This document shows, piece after piece, positions 1 through 12,533 of a stretch of 64,000 bases of DNA; position 1 is the first letter of the stretch; every line of letters starts with the position of its first letter. The stretch comes from Oreohelix idahoensis (Eukaryota > Mollusca > Gastropoda > Stylommatophora > Oreohelicidae): NCBI GenBank assembly GCA_024509875.1, contig JAMPIV010000595.1, positions 721,001 through 785,000 on the forward strand, written 5' to 3'. A model generated the notes under the pieces. That model had not been told where the DNA came from. It searched no databases and saw only the letters and a list, made by a program, of their open reading frames with translations. A program made the translations under genes and the position numbers.

Positions 1-2523
1 GCCATTTTCTGAAACGGCCGAATCGGAATATCTGCAGCCTGAATAGGAGCAGCATGTCTCGGACCCCTAGACTTGACCTCTTGACAAATTTTGCAAGATC
101 GGCAATAAATTCGGATGTCTTTATTCACGAATGGCCAAAAGAATGACGCAAGGACTCTAGTTTTAGTTCTGGAAAAACCCATGTGTCCCGCACACTGAGA
201 ATCGTGTGCATGCCGAAGAATTAAGGCTCTCATACACTTAGGCACAAGAATTTGCGAGTGCATAGACTTGTCCGAGTGTTGTACCATTCGTACCAATATA
301 CCATTCTTCATAGTGATATACGATTTGTGATTCGTATTTTGATTGGGATCCCCTTTCTTTGCAAGAAGGAAGTATTTCTTCAAAGAAGGATCCTCTTCTT
401 GACGTTTAACAAACGAGTCATGGGAAATCACCAAGTGCTCGTCTTGGCTATCAACTTCATTACTATTATCAGATGAAGTTGGGGGATTAAGAGCTTGAGC
501 TCTTGTCACCACTGCATTGACCGTTTGAATGTTTCTTTCTTCCCAACTAGAAATTTGTTGCGGGGTGCATTCCTTAACCCCATGAATACGACCGATTATA
601 AGATCCGCAATAGGATTAGGAAGAAGACATGCATGGACATCTCCTGTGAAGAAAGGAGTGTCAATCCTAATAATAGCAGTAGGATAGCTTTCCATAGTAC
701 CACCAAATGTAACACATTTGATTGTTTTTCCAGTGGCACAGCAAGGATCTATCAGAGACTCCTTAACCCCGACGGTAGTACATCCCGAATCGAAAAGTAC
801 TGAGACTAGCCTATCATTTATTAGACCTTTATGTAAGATGAGAGATCCTCTCCCATCATGCGCAACTGTAGCAGGTAGAGCAGGAAGAGGGTGACCACAA
901 CTTAGCGTAGATACAGTTGATGAGTCAAACAATGTTAAGCATTGGGGGCATTCAGTTGCTCTCCCAAAATCGAAAGCACAACCAGTGATAGCCCTAGAGT
1001 TACCACTATCATTTACTGTATTACAGGCTCCATCAAACTCTTGTTGCGCAGAGTTTGCCTGTTGGTAAGGTCTTTTTTTGTTAAACCTAGGTCTACCTCG
1101 ATTATCATTTCCCCTGTAATTATTTCGACTATCATTTCCCCTGTAATTGTTATCATATTGCCTATTGTAATCATCATTCCGGTTTGAATCCCGGTTTCTA
1201 AATTCACCATCGTCATAATCTTGACGTCGAGAATGATTACCTCGAAAATTTGAATAGTTATTATTTGGATAGCCTTTACGAAAGTGTCTCAAATTATTAC
1301 CACTAAAATTACGAGAACTACCATCTTGTCTCCACTGCATAGACGAAGAACCATCATGTGTTGGATTACTCCGCTTCTGAGTGTAATTTTGATTACTTCC
1401 CCTATTCCAATTTTGTTGAGCACCCTGAAAATTTTTTTTGAAATTAGGGCCATATGGTGTTGCCGAAGCAGCTGGCAACCCTTCTTTCACTTTAGAATTG
1501 CTAACTGTAGCATGGGGATGTGCTGTGGCATACTGACAACAGTATTCCTCCATTTCTTTTAAGTTTTTAGGCTTACGCTCATGAAGGAATGCAAGAAAAG
1601 AATCATTAACAGATGACAAAACCTTATCTCGCAATAATAAGTCCATTAGACCTTCATATGTTTTCTCAATCTGAGACAACTCAACCCATCGTGTAAATGT
1701 ACGACGTATCTTTGTAACAAAATCAGAGAAATCTACTCCATTTTCTGGCAACATTGTCCTAAAACGAAGACGATAGTCTTCTTGTTTTAATTGGTATTTT
1801 TTTAGCAATGCTGCCCTGACAACATCATAATTAGTCCTCTCATGTTCGTCTATTGTCATAAGAGTAGTCACTGTGTCACCTGTAAAAAATGGCATCAGTT
1901 GTTCAACATATTTTTCCTTTTTTTATGTTATGCGTATCGCACAAAAATTGGAATCTATCTAGATAATCTGCTACGTCATCCTTTAAAGGATTGAAATGAG
2001 GCAATTTAATCCTACTAACAAACTCCTTTGTCGTACTCGAAGTTGTTTGCTGAGCACCCGTACTCGCCAATTTCAATTTCTCTAACTCCAAAATTGCGAG
2101 TTTTTCATCAAGTTCCATCTTCTGTTTTCTTTCCTCATGTTCCATTTTTCTAATTTCAGCCTCAGCAGCAGCTTGAAGTTTTTTTTCCTCTGCAGCAGCT
2201 TGAGCTTGAATTTTTTTGTCTTCCATTTCCATCTGGAATTTTCTTTCATCAGCTGCAGCTTCTGCTTTCCTCTCCTCAGCAGCAGCTTGAGCTTTTCTCT
2301 CCTCAGCCTCTCTTTGATACCTTCTTTCTTCAAGTTCTAATCTTCTATTCTCAGCTTCTAGCTTCTTTAGTTCAGCTTCTGCTTTCAATTTAATTTCCTC
2401 TTTTTGTTTCTTTTCTTCTGACTTTAATGCAATGGCGAATTGAGCAGATGAATATTCTTCCAATTCTTTACCAGACTTACCAAGGGTCAACCCTTGCTGG
2501 ATGAAGAAATCCAATGTAGACAT
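1..2523 (-). pseudogene. gag-pro-int: Element A gag-protease-integrase polyprotein, frameshifted, 3' end outside window
   Basis: Gag would package element RNA; protease would process the polyprotein; integrase would insert the cDNA. The start at 2523 (MSTLDFFIQQG) is shared with element B. Residues 20-160 are a charged coiled coil rich in A, E, K and R. A capsid-like motif follows (LPHFNPLKDDVADYLDRF). The first frame ends at 1903 after an A-run at about 1917-1925, and the adjacent frame continues the gag similarity, so one indel breaks the gene. Around 1080-1440 gag is rich in N, R, G and D with repeated NNYRGND; no CCHC knuckle is seen. Protease has LFDSGC near 770. The integrase zinc finger near 30-220 has H-x4-H (HDSQCAGH) and later CRSCKIC. 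No RT lies between them. Confidence 0.85.
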
Positions 2524-4087
2524 TCTGTCTAATGAGATCAGAAACCTGAAAAAATTAAATAAATTACCTTATCCCACTTCAATGGGAGACAAGTCTGAAA
2601 TGCTAGACTTGTATACTCACTTCACTTTATTTTACTGTCTTAGTCTTAGACAAAGACTTTGTATGTTCCTCTTGTTTATAATGTACCCAAAAAATCACTT
2701 GAGTACCTGTGGGAAAAAAAAATTCCCTTATATCCCACTCACTATGGGCACAAGTCTTTTTTATAAAGAACTTGAATATGTATTTCACCTTGTCTCAATC
2801 TTTGTAGATAACAAGTCTTTTATCAAAGAACTTGTATAAATATCTTATATAATATTATTTAACAAACTCTATATGAAGAGTCTACCTTATCAATAATATC
2901 AAAACATGACCAAGTATGTGTATGTAGACTGTGCATGACAGTAATGTAGTACAACCAAAAAAAAAATACAAAGACAAAAATACAAAACAATACAAATGGC
3001 AACACTGTTTTAACCAAAAATGTGTAGAGAAATACACAAGAAAGGAGAGACCTACAGAATACAAACAAAACAAATCGACAATCAAAACTGAAAAACAGAC
3101 AAAATATTACAAAAACAACGTTAAGTACAATTACATCACAGCTAACATCAATAGCGACCAATTGTCACTAGCAAATTTCCAAATTAAGAAAATTTGCACC
3201 TACAGACCGCTTACAGTAAGCCTCGATCAAGTGGCATATTTACCGTAAGACCCACCAACCGAAAAACCCGCAGAAAAATACACCAAAAACAGTAGAAGTG
3301 ACATAAACATATAGCAATCAATTTCAATGTGTTGCAGAACAAGTTCAGTCACAGCTGAAACTAAAATAAATTTCTTGCTCCTTGCGAACACAGAAACGAA
3401 ATGTCAAACGCGCACTGAACGTCAAATCCACTGTAACATAAAGTGGTATTCACGAACCAAAGTTACTATGACCTTCTCAAATTAGGGCTTGCACATTGAA
3501 TGTTTACAATTTCACGTACTGTTTACAGACACTTGACCTCCAACAATGTAGCTTGAATGCTCTGACCTAGAAAAGTCTGTTGTTGAATGAAACGTGTCAC
3601 AACCCGCAGTACTGTTTACAATAGGAACCCGCCTTCTATGCAGTTATGGTCCACGTAGCAAATGCCTAGATGTTCACTTCAGTACTTGTCTTGTTATGGT
3701 TTATGTAGCATTATGATATAAATGCTCGTACTGTTTATTTGTGTCAACCGTTGATGACCTATATCTGTCCTGTTGTAGCCAAAACTTGCAAGTGTAGAAT
3801 TAGCGTTGTGTGTTACGGCTGTCCCGTGTGTAGCTTAGACCCACAGATCAGAAGTGTAATGTGTACTTGTCCTTCTTGTAACTTTCTCGACAAAACTGGA
3901 GACATCATACATGTAACAGCCAACCAGGAATGTAAATTTCTGGATCCATAAATGTCAACAATAATGTCAAATGCTCGCTCTGTTCTTTTTAAACCCACAG
4001 ATCTGGTCCATCAGAAATGTAAGTTTCTAGGCCACATTGGCGACAAGAAATGTATCATAAGAGCCCACGTAACTGGTCCACCAGAAA
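2524..4087 (-). other. Leader (5' UTR) of element A with primer-binding-site-like repeats
   Basis: The leader lies between LTR and gag. Directly after the LTR the minus strand reads TTTC then TGGTGGACCAGTTACG, a plausible primer binding site because it begins TGG. Related ACATTTCTGGTGG or ACATTTCTGATGG units recur towards 3930-4030. Near gag, the stretch 2540-2640 is strongly similar to 36120-36250 of element B, including a pyrimidine tract ending TTTTTTCAGG that looks like a splice acceptor. Around 2750-2830 short inverted pairs AAGACTTGT and ACAAGTCT recur. No coding capacity is recognised. Confidence 0.6.
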
Positions 4088-5231
4088 TGTAACTGTCTTT
4101 TTTTCTTGTTGAGGTGATCACTGGCCCAAGACAGTATACATGTTGTTAGATGTGTAGTGCGAGCGGATGATGAATTGAGTGTGGGTGCGAATGAAGACGC
4201 GAATGTGTTTAGGCTCGTATAGATGTAGATCCTGCAACCCATACTCTCACATGCAGTAATCAAGGATGCTTTGACACCGCAGGCATGTTTCAAGACATTT
4301 ATTGACGGGAACACACATAATATCAACAGGAACAGTCAGTGTAACAAGGTCATGCTGACCTGACATCGATAGGTATACATTTGGCATTCAAAAAGGTAAA
4401 CATCAGAATAGACGTGCATGGTCAATAGCAAAGTTCTTCAATAATGACAGTTCGTAGCGTCGCCCTTGGCGTCTCTGACTAAACGCGTCAGATGCCTTAG
4501 TTACCTTGACACATAGGTGCAACTTGGCACTCCCGCCAATTGCACATATCAGGCTGTAGTATAATAGCCGGAAGCACAGGCCTCGTTCTGACGTCGGCCG
4601 TGTACTTCTGTTAAATAGGTTATCATCAACCCTGCAGTAATACTTATTGTAGATAGAAGTTCCGCCAATCTGCGGCTCCCACAATATATCTTCGTCACTG
4701 GATTTCTGGACAATATAAGACTAACAGTCTTGGATGGCTACCTCGAGCACAAATATATAAGTTCTGAAATGGCGGATCCGTGAACTGCTGTTCACCCTAG
4801 GTAATCCTTTACATGTTCTGCCACCGAAAAGCGTAATAATGCATAAAGGTCGGTATTACCTGGTAAATGAATCCTCAGAACTACACAAGGAATTCTGTCG
4901 TCATCCCGACGCACAGAGATTCACTGGGGAAAACTGCCATAGCAGTTACTTCGAAGATTCTCCCCGAAAAACAATGGACTCTTGGTCCCTTCAGAAAAAC
5001 AGGACCTCCCGGCTTCCCGGAAGTATATCTCACTCCCGCTTAAAAAACCTTCCCATAGGCCTACGCCCGAACTGACAACCTCTGACCCTAAAGGTCAAAC
5101 ACAATGAATGGATAAACAAGGGAAGACAACCCCTAATCAACCTGACATCGCAGGTAAAGACACAATTATACTTATGATACAAACATAAGCAAATAACTTG
5201 ACAGATGACTCCGTCGAAAATGACAGCAACA
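4088..5231 (-). repeat. 5' LTR of element A
   Basis: The minus-strand LTR starts TGTTGCTGTC at 5231 and ends TTACA at 4088. It is placed by homology to the two LTRs of element B. A conserved core near 4660-4690, reading ATTGTGGGAGCCGCAGATTG on the minus strand, matches ATTGTGGACGCCACAGGTTG in B. An AATAAATGT polyadenylation-type signal near 4300 matches AATAAATGTTTGAAAC in B. Length 1144 bp against 1264 and 1415 bp in B. The rest of the alignment is patchy, so A and B are diverged copies. Confidence 0.75.
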
Positions 5232-5429
5232 GTAGTTCGCTTTGGATTAAATGTCTTCTTTTACTTCTTTGTCTTTCTCTCTCATATAACCATATCTATC
5301 TCGCTTATAAAGCAGACAGTTCATCTCAGGCTTCTCTCATCACCATACGGTTTCTCACACATGTGAATTGGAGCAGGTCACGCTGCCATACTGTTCCTCT
5401 CATGGAGCTGGCAGTCTTCGAGAACATGT

Positions 5430-7130
5430 TCTAATGTTTGTAGAACGTTTCAACATGTACACATACTTGTCTGCCCGATTTTCAGTTTATTGAACAGTTG
5501 GTATTTGAGTCTGCAATTGCCGGTTCTTTGAAAATTATGACTTGATCTCTTCTAGGTAATGTATAGTATGGTTCTTCGGTATTTTAGTGTTTTTTGTGCC
5601 ATTTTTCTTTTAAAATGAAAATTATTTTTAATTATTGATTTGATCTCATCATGTTTCCCTGTTTTCAGTGTAGACTTTTCATCCTCATTCTTTTGTAAGT
5701 CTATCTGCCTTCTTATTTCCGTATCTCTTGCAGTGGGCAAGGATCAACTGTTAGTTTACTGAATGTATAGCTGGTTTTCATTAGTGCTTCTGCCAGGCTA
5801 TCTCATTCGTTGTTTTTATTGTTCCTGGGGGCAGCAATGACTGATAGCAAAATCTTTATTTTCTATGATTGTAATTGCATGTGTTTAAGGGCTTCTGCTT
5901 TCGCTTTAAAGTTGTTTGAGAATTTTCCAGTGGTCATTGAGATATGGATGTCCAAGTCATTCTTTAATTTGTTAACCAATCCCACCTCCATTTTTTTATA
6001 GCTTTTGTTGCTGATCAATCTGTATTTATGTGGGTCCATTCTGTGACTAGGCACGTCTTTCTTGTGTATTCCATAGCTGGGTGTTTCCTCTCTGCATCCA
6101 TCTGACTACATTTTCACATCATGCAGACGGAGGAAAGTGTGCAGGGTTGCACTAGACTATGAAATTTAACGTTGTGTAAGATACAAACTGTATCAAGTAT
6201 CAATACATGCGAATGTTAGCACGAGAATTAAGGCTAATGTAATTAGGGCACAGTAATTATGCATGTTGCTGAATCAAATCAAGATTGACTTGAGGCGTTA
6301 TAATTGTGTAAGAGAATGAAGTTCATGCTGACTATTGTCAAAACTGTGTATTTCACTTCACACATCCCTTCCGGTATGTTATCGATCAGCTCTGTGAACC
6401 TTGTTCTTTTCCATACTGATAACGTGCTGCTAGTCGTAATGAGTTCTGTCTTTATCTGTATACGGTCTAGTACAGTGGGGGCAAACTCTTTTCTTTTTGT
6501 GCAAAGCAGCTTCTCTGAAGTGTACCTCCTTCATATCCTTTTAGTTTGTCATTCAATGTGTGATATGTGAGCCGTTTACATTTTTCTGCATCGTGTAAAA
6601 ATGTGTTATCTCTTCTGTCAATCATCTATTGTGGTTTTGTTATCTTCTTCAATTCAAATATTGGTGTTGCTTTTATTGCCCCAGTAATGATTCTCTCAAC
6701 CTGGTTATGTGTTCTGGCTGATCTATCAAAGTTGGATTTTGAGGCAGTTGGCATTCGCTATTTCAGCCCCAGTCGGAAATTTCCTGTACATAATGTTTTC
6801 ATTATTTTGTGGTCTGCAACAAGCAGTTCCTGCTAGATTTTTCATTAGAGTCATTCTCTGTCTAGCTTTTTACTGGCACTTACCATTTTTATGTTTCCAA
6901 GTTAGTCTGCTGTCCACTGTGGTTCCAAAATATGTGGAACTTTTTTTCTTCTGACTTTCTGCTCCTTGTTTGAGAGTGTAATAATTATATACGCTGTTTT
7001 CTTTTCGTTTATATTTTGGAGCCATTCGTACGTCCATTCGTCTAGTTTTTGTAAGGATTCCTTCACCCTGCTGTTTGCTGTTTTGATATTTTCGTTAGCT
7101 ATCCATAATGGTAGGTATTGATTCATTTTT
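5430..7130 (-). pseudogene. Degenerate jockey-like LINE: RT C-terminus plus RNase H
   Basis: Minus-strand reading gives, in shifting frames, the tail of a non-LTR RT and an RNase H. Near 7000-7100 KLDEWTYEWLQNINEKKTAY fits the segment after the catalytic YxDD. Around 6560-6760 HNQVERIITGAIKATPI and DRRDNTFLHDAEKCKRL match the conserved post-RT region of jockey-type elements. Near 5870-6000 SMTTGKFSNNFKAKAEAL is RNase H, with the conserved AEAL segment. Several stops and frameshifts make it inactive. The RT fingers and palm are missing, so the copy is 5'-truncated. Clade is inferred from memory of the family. Confidence 0.7.
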
Positions 7131-8046
7131 ATATCAATTTACTTGTGCAGATAAGTGTAACCTATAGAGTGGCTAAGAGGAAAATTCGAGTAGAATTAGT
7201 TTTATTGAGATTGGCTTTTATGATTGAGATTAACTGACTTTATGGTTGCAGTCTAAGGGAAATAATCGATAGAACGAGAAGAAGTCAAGAATAATGGTTA
7301 TGTCCCTTGATTGTGGTGTTTTGTTTGTTTGACCTTGGGTGAGAATTCTACTTTTGTGTTTTTTGTTTGGTTTTGAGTGAGCTCGGCTACATGATCGTAC
7401 GCACGAGAAATCTATGAACGGGTGAGCAGTTTGTCAGACAAAGTTTTCTGGAGTGTTCGAAATTAATTGTCGTTGTAAATCGTCGTTTTAGATTAAGGCA
7501 GTCAGATCCGAAATGCGATAGCGTTAACAGCAAGTTTGCTTTGAGTTGTGAATAGAATTAGTATCTAGTAGTGGCAGCGAATGGGAGTTCAGTCGGGTTG
7601 ATAAGCCAATAAATGTGTTGGTTGATTCTGTGGAGACAGAATAGTGACTATCGCCCAGACGCCCAAGCGCATTTCTTGCCACATTTGTCATGTGATAGTT
7701 TGTCATTTATTCTGAGGACAAGATGCTAGTGTTCCCAGTGAGAGAACGTGTGTATTTCGAAAGAAACAGGTAAGTTTAAAATTATGAGTCGTCCTATAAC
7801 TAGTAGTGAATTACAGTAAATAAGCTGACAGGCTAGCGAGTAGAAGATAGACTTGGTAAATTTTCATCCCTGGCGGTGAGGCCAGTTTCCTTAAGATACA
7901 CCAAGCAGAATATAGGAAATACTTCAGCACATAAGAGAGACAATGTTTACATATATCGAATTAGATGGCAGTTCAAATGTATGACAAGAGTGGTTCTCAA
8001 GCTGTGACCACAATAACTACTAGAGACAGTTATGATAACTGAAGCA

Positions 8047-8127
<81 letters not shown>

Positions 8128-8409
8128 GTGACACTGAGATTTTACCTACTGAATGTTTGCTGTACAAGTCTGCCAACTTCAAGTGGAAGGTTGGGCACAT
8201 TATTTTTACATCCTTGATGACTTATGTAAATAAAGTTTGACGTTAATATTTTACTGCTGTCAGCGTAAAATCAATCATCAACTGTTGGTATGAGAAATGT
8301 TATCGTCTGAGAGAAATAAATTTTCTTAACACCACACAACAAGCTGTCTACTGCTAGGGTAGAGATACGAAACCTATACGATCACAAAATAGAAAAGTAG
8401 GGTATAATA
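7131..8409. other. AT-rich spacer with no recognised gene
   Basis: No coding or mobile-element signature recognised apart from the GA microsatellite listed separately. Short open frames here have no recognisable motif. Confidence 0.5.
8047..8123. repeat. (GA)n microsatellite
   Basis: An almost pure run of about 38 AG dinucleotides. It creates an artefactual repetitive ERERER reading frame that should not be read as protein. Confidence 0.97.
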
Positions 8410-8660
8410 GACAAGCCATCATCCACAGCCACAATAAGCTTCTGTTCTGTCTTTTCCAGGTTTTAGTACTGGAATCATGATTGCATCTTTCCCTATTTGT
8501 GGCACTACATCTATTTTCCAGCTTACATTTATTTCTTGTACTTTCTTTATTACTTTATTTCCACGGTCTTTTAGTATTTCATTTGGGACTCCATCTTTTC
8601 CTGGAGATTTATTGTTTCTGAGCTGCCTTAATATGTGTCTGACAATGTACAAGAAGAAAT
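8410..8660 (-). pseudogene. LINE RT N-terminal fragment
   Basis: The minus strand encodes ILRQLRNNKSPGKDGVPNEI followed by IMIPVLKPGKDRTEAY. These are the first two conserved blocks of the RT domain of RTE/jockey-type LINEs (K-N-N-K-S-P-G-x-D-G and the I-P-x-x-K-P-G-K-D block). Only about 80 residues remain and both sides are unrelated sequence, so it is a short dead fragment. Which LINE family it belongs to is not clear. Confidence 0.75.
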
Positions 8661-10666
8661 ATTTATTTTATAGTGGAACTTACCATTAAATTGATATAAC
8701 AGTTTGAACATTTTAACAGTCGCGCGGGTGGCAATGCCACTTTTCATCAGATAATTACTAGATTTTGTGTATTCCTTGAGTATTATTTTTTATTTACAAA
8801 TTTAGAAAAGTTTAAATTCCAACAGTTATCATAGTGTATAAAATAGAAAAGATAGAACCATCGGCCATCCGTGACGTACTGAATACGCTGCGCGCTCGGT
8901 CTTGTAAAATCAATATGGGTTTGTCTTCCTTTTTTCGATCAGACCCGGCCATTTTTAAAATATATAACGAGTTTATTAGTTTGAATTCCTTAGTCTGGAT
9001 TTAGTGAAGGTGGAACTAGACAGTTTTCTTCACGACAACAATTTAAGAGAAAATTGTTTTTTTAATTATGTGAAAATAACAAAGATGGCTGCTGTAAAAC
9101 TGGTAGAGAAAGTAGTTAAACAAAAAAATTAGACATTATACGGAATCAGTTTTACAATGAACGATTCAATACAAACACAGACCTTTTTCGGGGTATACCC
9201 TTTGTCAGCTAAAATTAAAATTAGACGTCAAAAGTGATAGATATAGATCGGCAATGACAAAATGATAAAGGATAAAACAAACACATGGAAAAAATAGACA
9301 ATAAAAATATAAATAAAGATGAGCAACACAGGAAAGTAAAAATGAAAAAAAAATGAAGTGACAAAGAATACGGCAAAGACGAGGAAAGTGTAATAGTAAA
9401 TAAACAATTAAAGTACAAAACAAAACGAAAAAAAAAAAAACGCAAGAAAACCAACTATAAAAATTCAACACGGAAAGTCAAATAAGAAACTGGAATTACC
9501 TGAAAATGATAGAAGACGCCAATACAGAATGCGAAGCCAATAAAACAGAATTTCAAAAATGGTGCCATTGGCTATGACAGCCGACAGAAACGTCGAGCAA
9601 TAAAATACGAATACCAAAATAAGTAACGTAATAAAGAACTACAGACGAAACAAAACAAACAGTAAAACGAGAAAAAGCAGGGATAGAAAAATAAGTGTTC
9701 ACTTAAAACAAAGTGAACAGTCACCGAACAACATAAATAAAATATAGTGATGCTGCATTTTTAATCCATCAATATTTATAATAATCCATATTTAAAATCA
9801 TGCAGTTCTCCAAAGAAAAAGCAAGTTCTGCCATAAGCGGATAGCAGCACCATTGAAAATGATAAGTCCCAGAATTGTCAGGGCAGGTATATCGTAATTT
9901 GCAAAATTATTAATATCTGTGATGAAATCCTATTTTGTTTTATTGGATTATGGTGTTTGTGTTCAAGACACGCTTGGTGACTGAAAATGTGTTTTAGTCT
10001 TGTGTATTACAGGCACAGTTACATTTTTAGCAACGAACCGTAAGTTAGACTAACATGAGGTTCTGTATACGGCTGGCAACCTCATATCAAACAGATCTTT
10101 ACAAGAGCACATGGATGCTTTAGCGCAAGATCCCTGCAAAGGAACTGATGCAGTAAAGGTTCCATGCTCCATATGGAGCGACAAGGAAAATGATAATCGA
10201 TGAAAATAATTCTTGCAAGTTACATTTAGAGCTACTTAAGCTCCTTTCTGAACAGCACCCAGCTACAAATAATGTTCCGAGTTGGCAACATTGCTTCTAT
10301 AATCACTCCATTTCTATATTTTTCATTTCCTTGCTAATCATCTCAACTTTAAGTAACACAAAAGAACCGTCATGCAAAAAGAAAATCAATACTATAGTAC
10401 ACTTAAACCTTCAAATATAATAGCATTTTCCGTAACTGCTTGTAATTCAATTTATTTGCATTATAAGCAAACTGCCGCTGAATGACCAATCCACATGTCT
10501 ATTTATTTGACATGCTCGGCGCATGCCCAATGTGATAATAGCTTAATAATTCAAGTAGATACAAATTGGTCATCTAGTACTATGCGAAGAACCATCATTT
10601 TGATTGATCGGCACTTTCCCGAATACTAAGCACTAGTATTTTGGTTAGTCATTTCTAGAATGGTAA
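8661..10666. other. AT-rich stretch with no recognised gene
   Basis: I see no conserved protein motif, LTR, terminal repeat pair or RNA gene. Runs of A and lysine- or phenylalanine-rich frames explain the small ORFs. Confidence 0.5.
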
Positions 10667-10721
10667 TCACGGGCGCTCTGGCTTCAGGCCAGAGGCATGA
10701 GATATTGAAATAATGTGACAC

Positions 10722-10990
<269 letters not shown>

Positions 10991-11040
10991 AGGAGAGGGG
11001 AGAGAACGATAATGAGAAAGATTTAGTAGTAAAAAGGGTA

Positions 11041-11155
11041 AACCTAGTCCCATAGCAGATACTGCCGTAGGGAGTGAAGTGTTTGCAACTTCAGTACTCT
11101 ATCTCCACCTTTATGAGGTACGATGACCGGTTCTCTGAACTCTTTAAGCGTATGA
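11041..11155. repeat. Copy 1 of interspersed repeat S (SINE-like)
   Basis: Shares the string CCCATAGCAGATACTGCCGT and the following GGGAGTGAAGTGTT with copies at 12540, 12735 and 28235. It lies immediately after the compound microsatellite. The unit has no coding potential. The family is treated as SINE-like because it is short, repeated and near tRNA-like sequences; that assignment is an inference. Confidence 0.6.
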
Positions 11156-11364
11156 TAAACAATTTTCCCATGTTTGACGCAGAGATAATGTTGACGCTTT
11201 GAGTTTTCATATAAACTTAAGCAGATAAAGCTTAAGTGTCGATTCCTCCCAAGTTTGATTAAAAGTATAATAATGCTATACATAGTTGTAAAGGAAACTG
11301 AATGAGAATTAATAAAATATAAAATTGAGACATCGTGAAAGAAAAACTTAGTTCAAATAGCTAT

Positions 11365-12448
11365 ACATTAACTTTGTTGATTTTGAAAAGGCTTTTGACA
11401 GCATTCAGAGGGGCAGCCTGTGGAAAATACTGATGGCTTATGGAATTCCCAGCTGCATTTTTTTTCCGTCATAAAAAGCCTCAATGCAAACTTCACATAC
11501 GGGGTTGAGTTCAGCAATCTAACTTTTGAGGTGAAGACATGGGTACAACAAGGATACCCCTTATAGACAACTTTATTTTTGACAATCATAGAACGTGTGA
11601 TGCACCAGACAACCGAGGGCAGTCCAAGAGGAATTAGATGGACAACGTTGTCTACACTGGAAGATCTGGAATATGCAGATGACATTGCACTACTCGCACA
11701 TTCACATCAACACATCCAAGAAAAACAAATAGACTGAATAAGTATAGCCAGCAGGTGGGTCTGAACATCAGTCAAAAGAAGACAGAGGTCATGACACTCA
11801 ATGTGGGCAGTCCTGAGTCCATAACAGTAAGGACTCAGAAGCTGGAACAGACGGACACATTTACATACCTAGGATGCATAGTGACACCAGACGGCGGAAC
11901 AAGCAAAGACCTCAAGAATAGAATGAATAAAGCGAGAACAGCCTCTGCTAATCTCAACAACATCTGGAAGTCTTGAGAGGTGTGATCTGTCTGTGCTTCT
12001 CTATGGTGCGGAATGCTGGAAAGTAACAGAGAAGGAAATGTCGAAACTGTCCTCCTTCCACATAATCTGCCTAAGGAAAATTCTCCGAATGTTTTGCCGA
12101 ATACTATCACTAACCATTCTCTACTTAGTCGGAGTAACCAAGAGGACATGCCCACCATCACAGCTGGCAGACGCTGGAGTTGGGTTGGCCACGTCCTCAG
12201 AACAGACCCCGATGCCATCACAAAAACAGCTATGCTATGGACCCCCAAAGGAAAGCGAAAGAGAGGCCGACCAAAAACAACTTGGCGGAGAACTGTGGAG
12301 GCCGAGATGAATGATCCAGAGATGGGACACTGTACGAAGGATGGCCGCCAACCGAACAAAATGGAAGCAGTTTGTTGCTGCACTACAAGCCGCCACCAGG
12401 CCACTGACTGCTTTGACAGTCGGCGGATAAGGATCAAAGAAGAAGTTT
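11365..12448 (+). pseudogene. L1-family LINE (RTE-like), 5'-truncated RT copy
   Basis: Homologous to 53440-54565. It begins at the RT block VDFEKAFDSI and includes intact YADD near 11670, YLGCIVTPDGG, LLYGAE, the region with GRRWSWVGHVLR, and the terminal RKRGRPKTTWRRTVEAEM. It ends with the family tail GGATCAAAGAAGAAG at 12434-12448. Several frameshifts and a short deletion near 11975 (after NNIWKS) break the frame. No clear target-site duplication was found at the two ends. Confidence 0.85.
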
Positions 12449-12451
12449 AGA

Positions 12452-12520
12452 GCACGACGATACCAGGTTTCGAACCTGGTAGCTTTACCTGGAAGAGCAA
12501 GCGCTCTATCCAATCTGTTT
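12452..12520 (-). repeat. tRNA-derived sequence (SINE head-like)
   Basis: The minus strand has GGTTCGAAACC, a perfect match to the RNA polymerase III B box (GGTTCGANNCC), with an AGAGCGCTTGC segment upstream at tRNA-like spacing. A T-arm stem is visible (CCAGG / CCTGG). The acceptor-stem partner is missing, so it is unlikely to be a functional tRNA gene. A sister copy lies at 28985-29065. It directly follows the L1 LINE tail. Confidence 0.5.
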
Positions 12521-12533
12521 CTCGATGTAGCAG

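Larger units (their letters stand above)
1..5231 (-). mobile_element. Element A: 5' portion of a Gmr1-like Ty3/gypsy LTR retrotransposon (truncated by window edge)
   Basis: On the minus strand this reads 5' LTR (5231-4088), a 1.56-kb leader (4087-2524), gag, protease and the integrase zinc-binding domain, running off the window at base 1. The LTR start matches the LTR start of element B at 30847 (both begin TGTTGCTGTC and then carry GACGGAGTC or a close variant). The leader, the bases before the gag start and the first gag residues also match B, so A and B are one family. No RT lies between protease and integrase, so RT should lie beyond the window edge. The other LTR is not visible. If insertion made a 5-bp duplication, the copy next to this LTR is GTAGT at 5232-5236. 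Confidence 0.85.

Noticed and set aside
2882..3161. Hydrophobic minus-strand frames that look like membrane proteins
   Set aside because: They lie in the leader of element A, are low-complexity F/L/V/C, and are not conserved as frames in element B.
8032..8217. Open frame with long ERERER run
   Set aside because: It is the GA microsatellite read as protein.
12452..12520. Functional tRNA gene on the minus strand
   Set aside because: The B box and T stem are good but no acceptor-stem partner exists; a sister copy shows it is a repeat.
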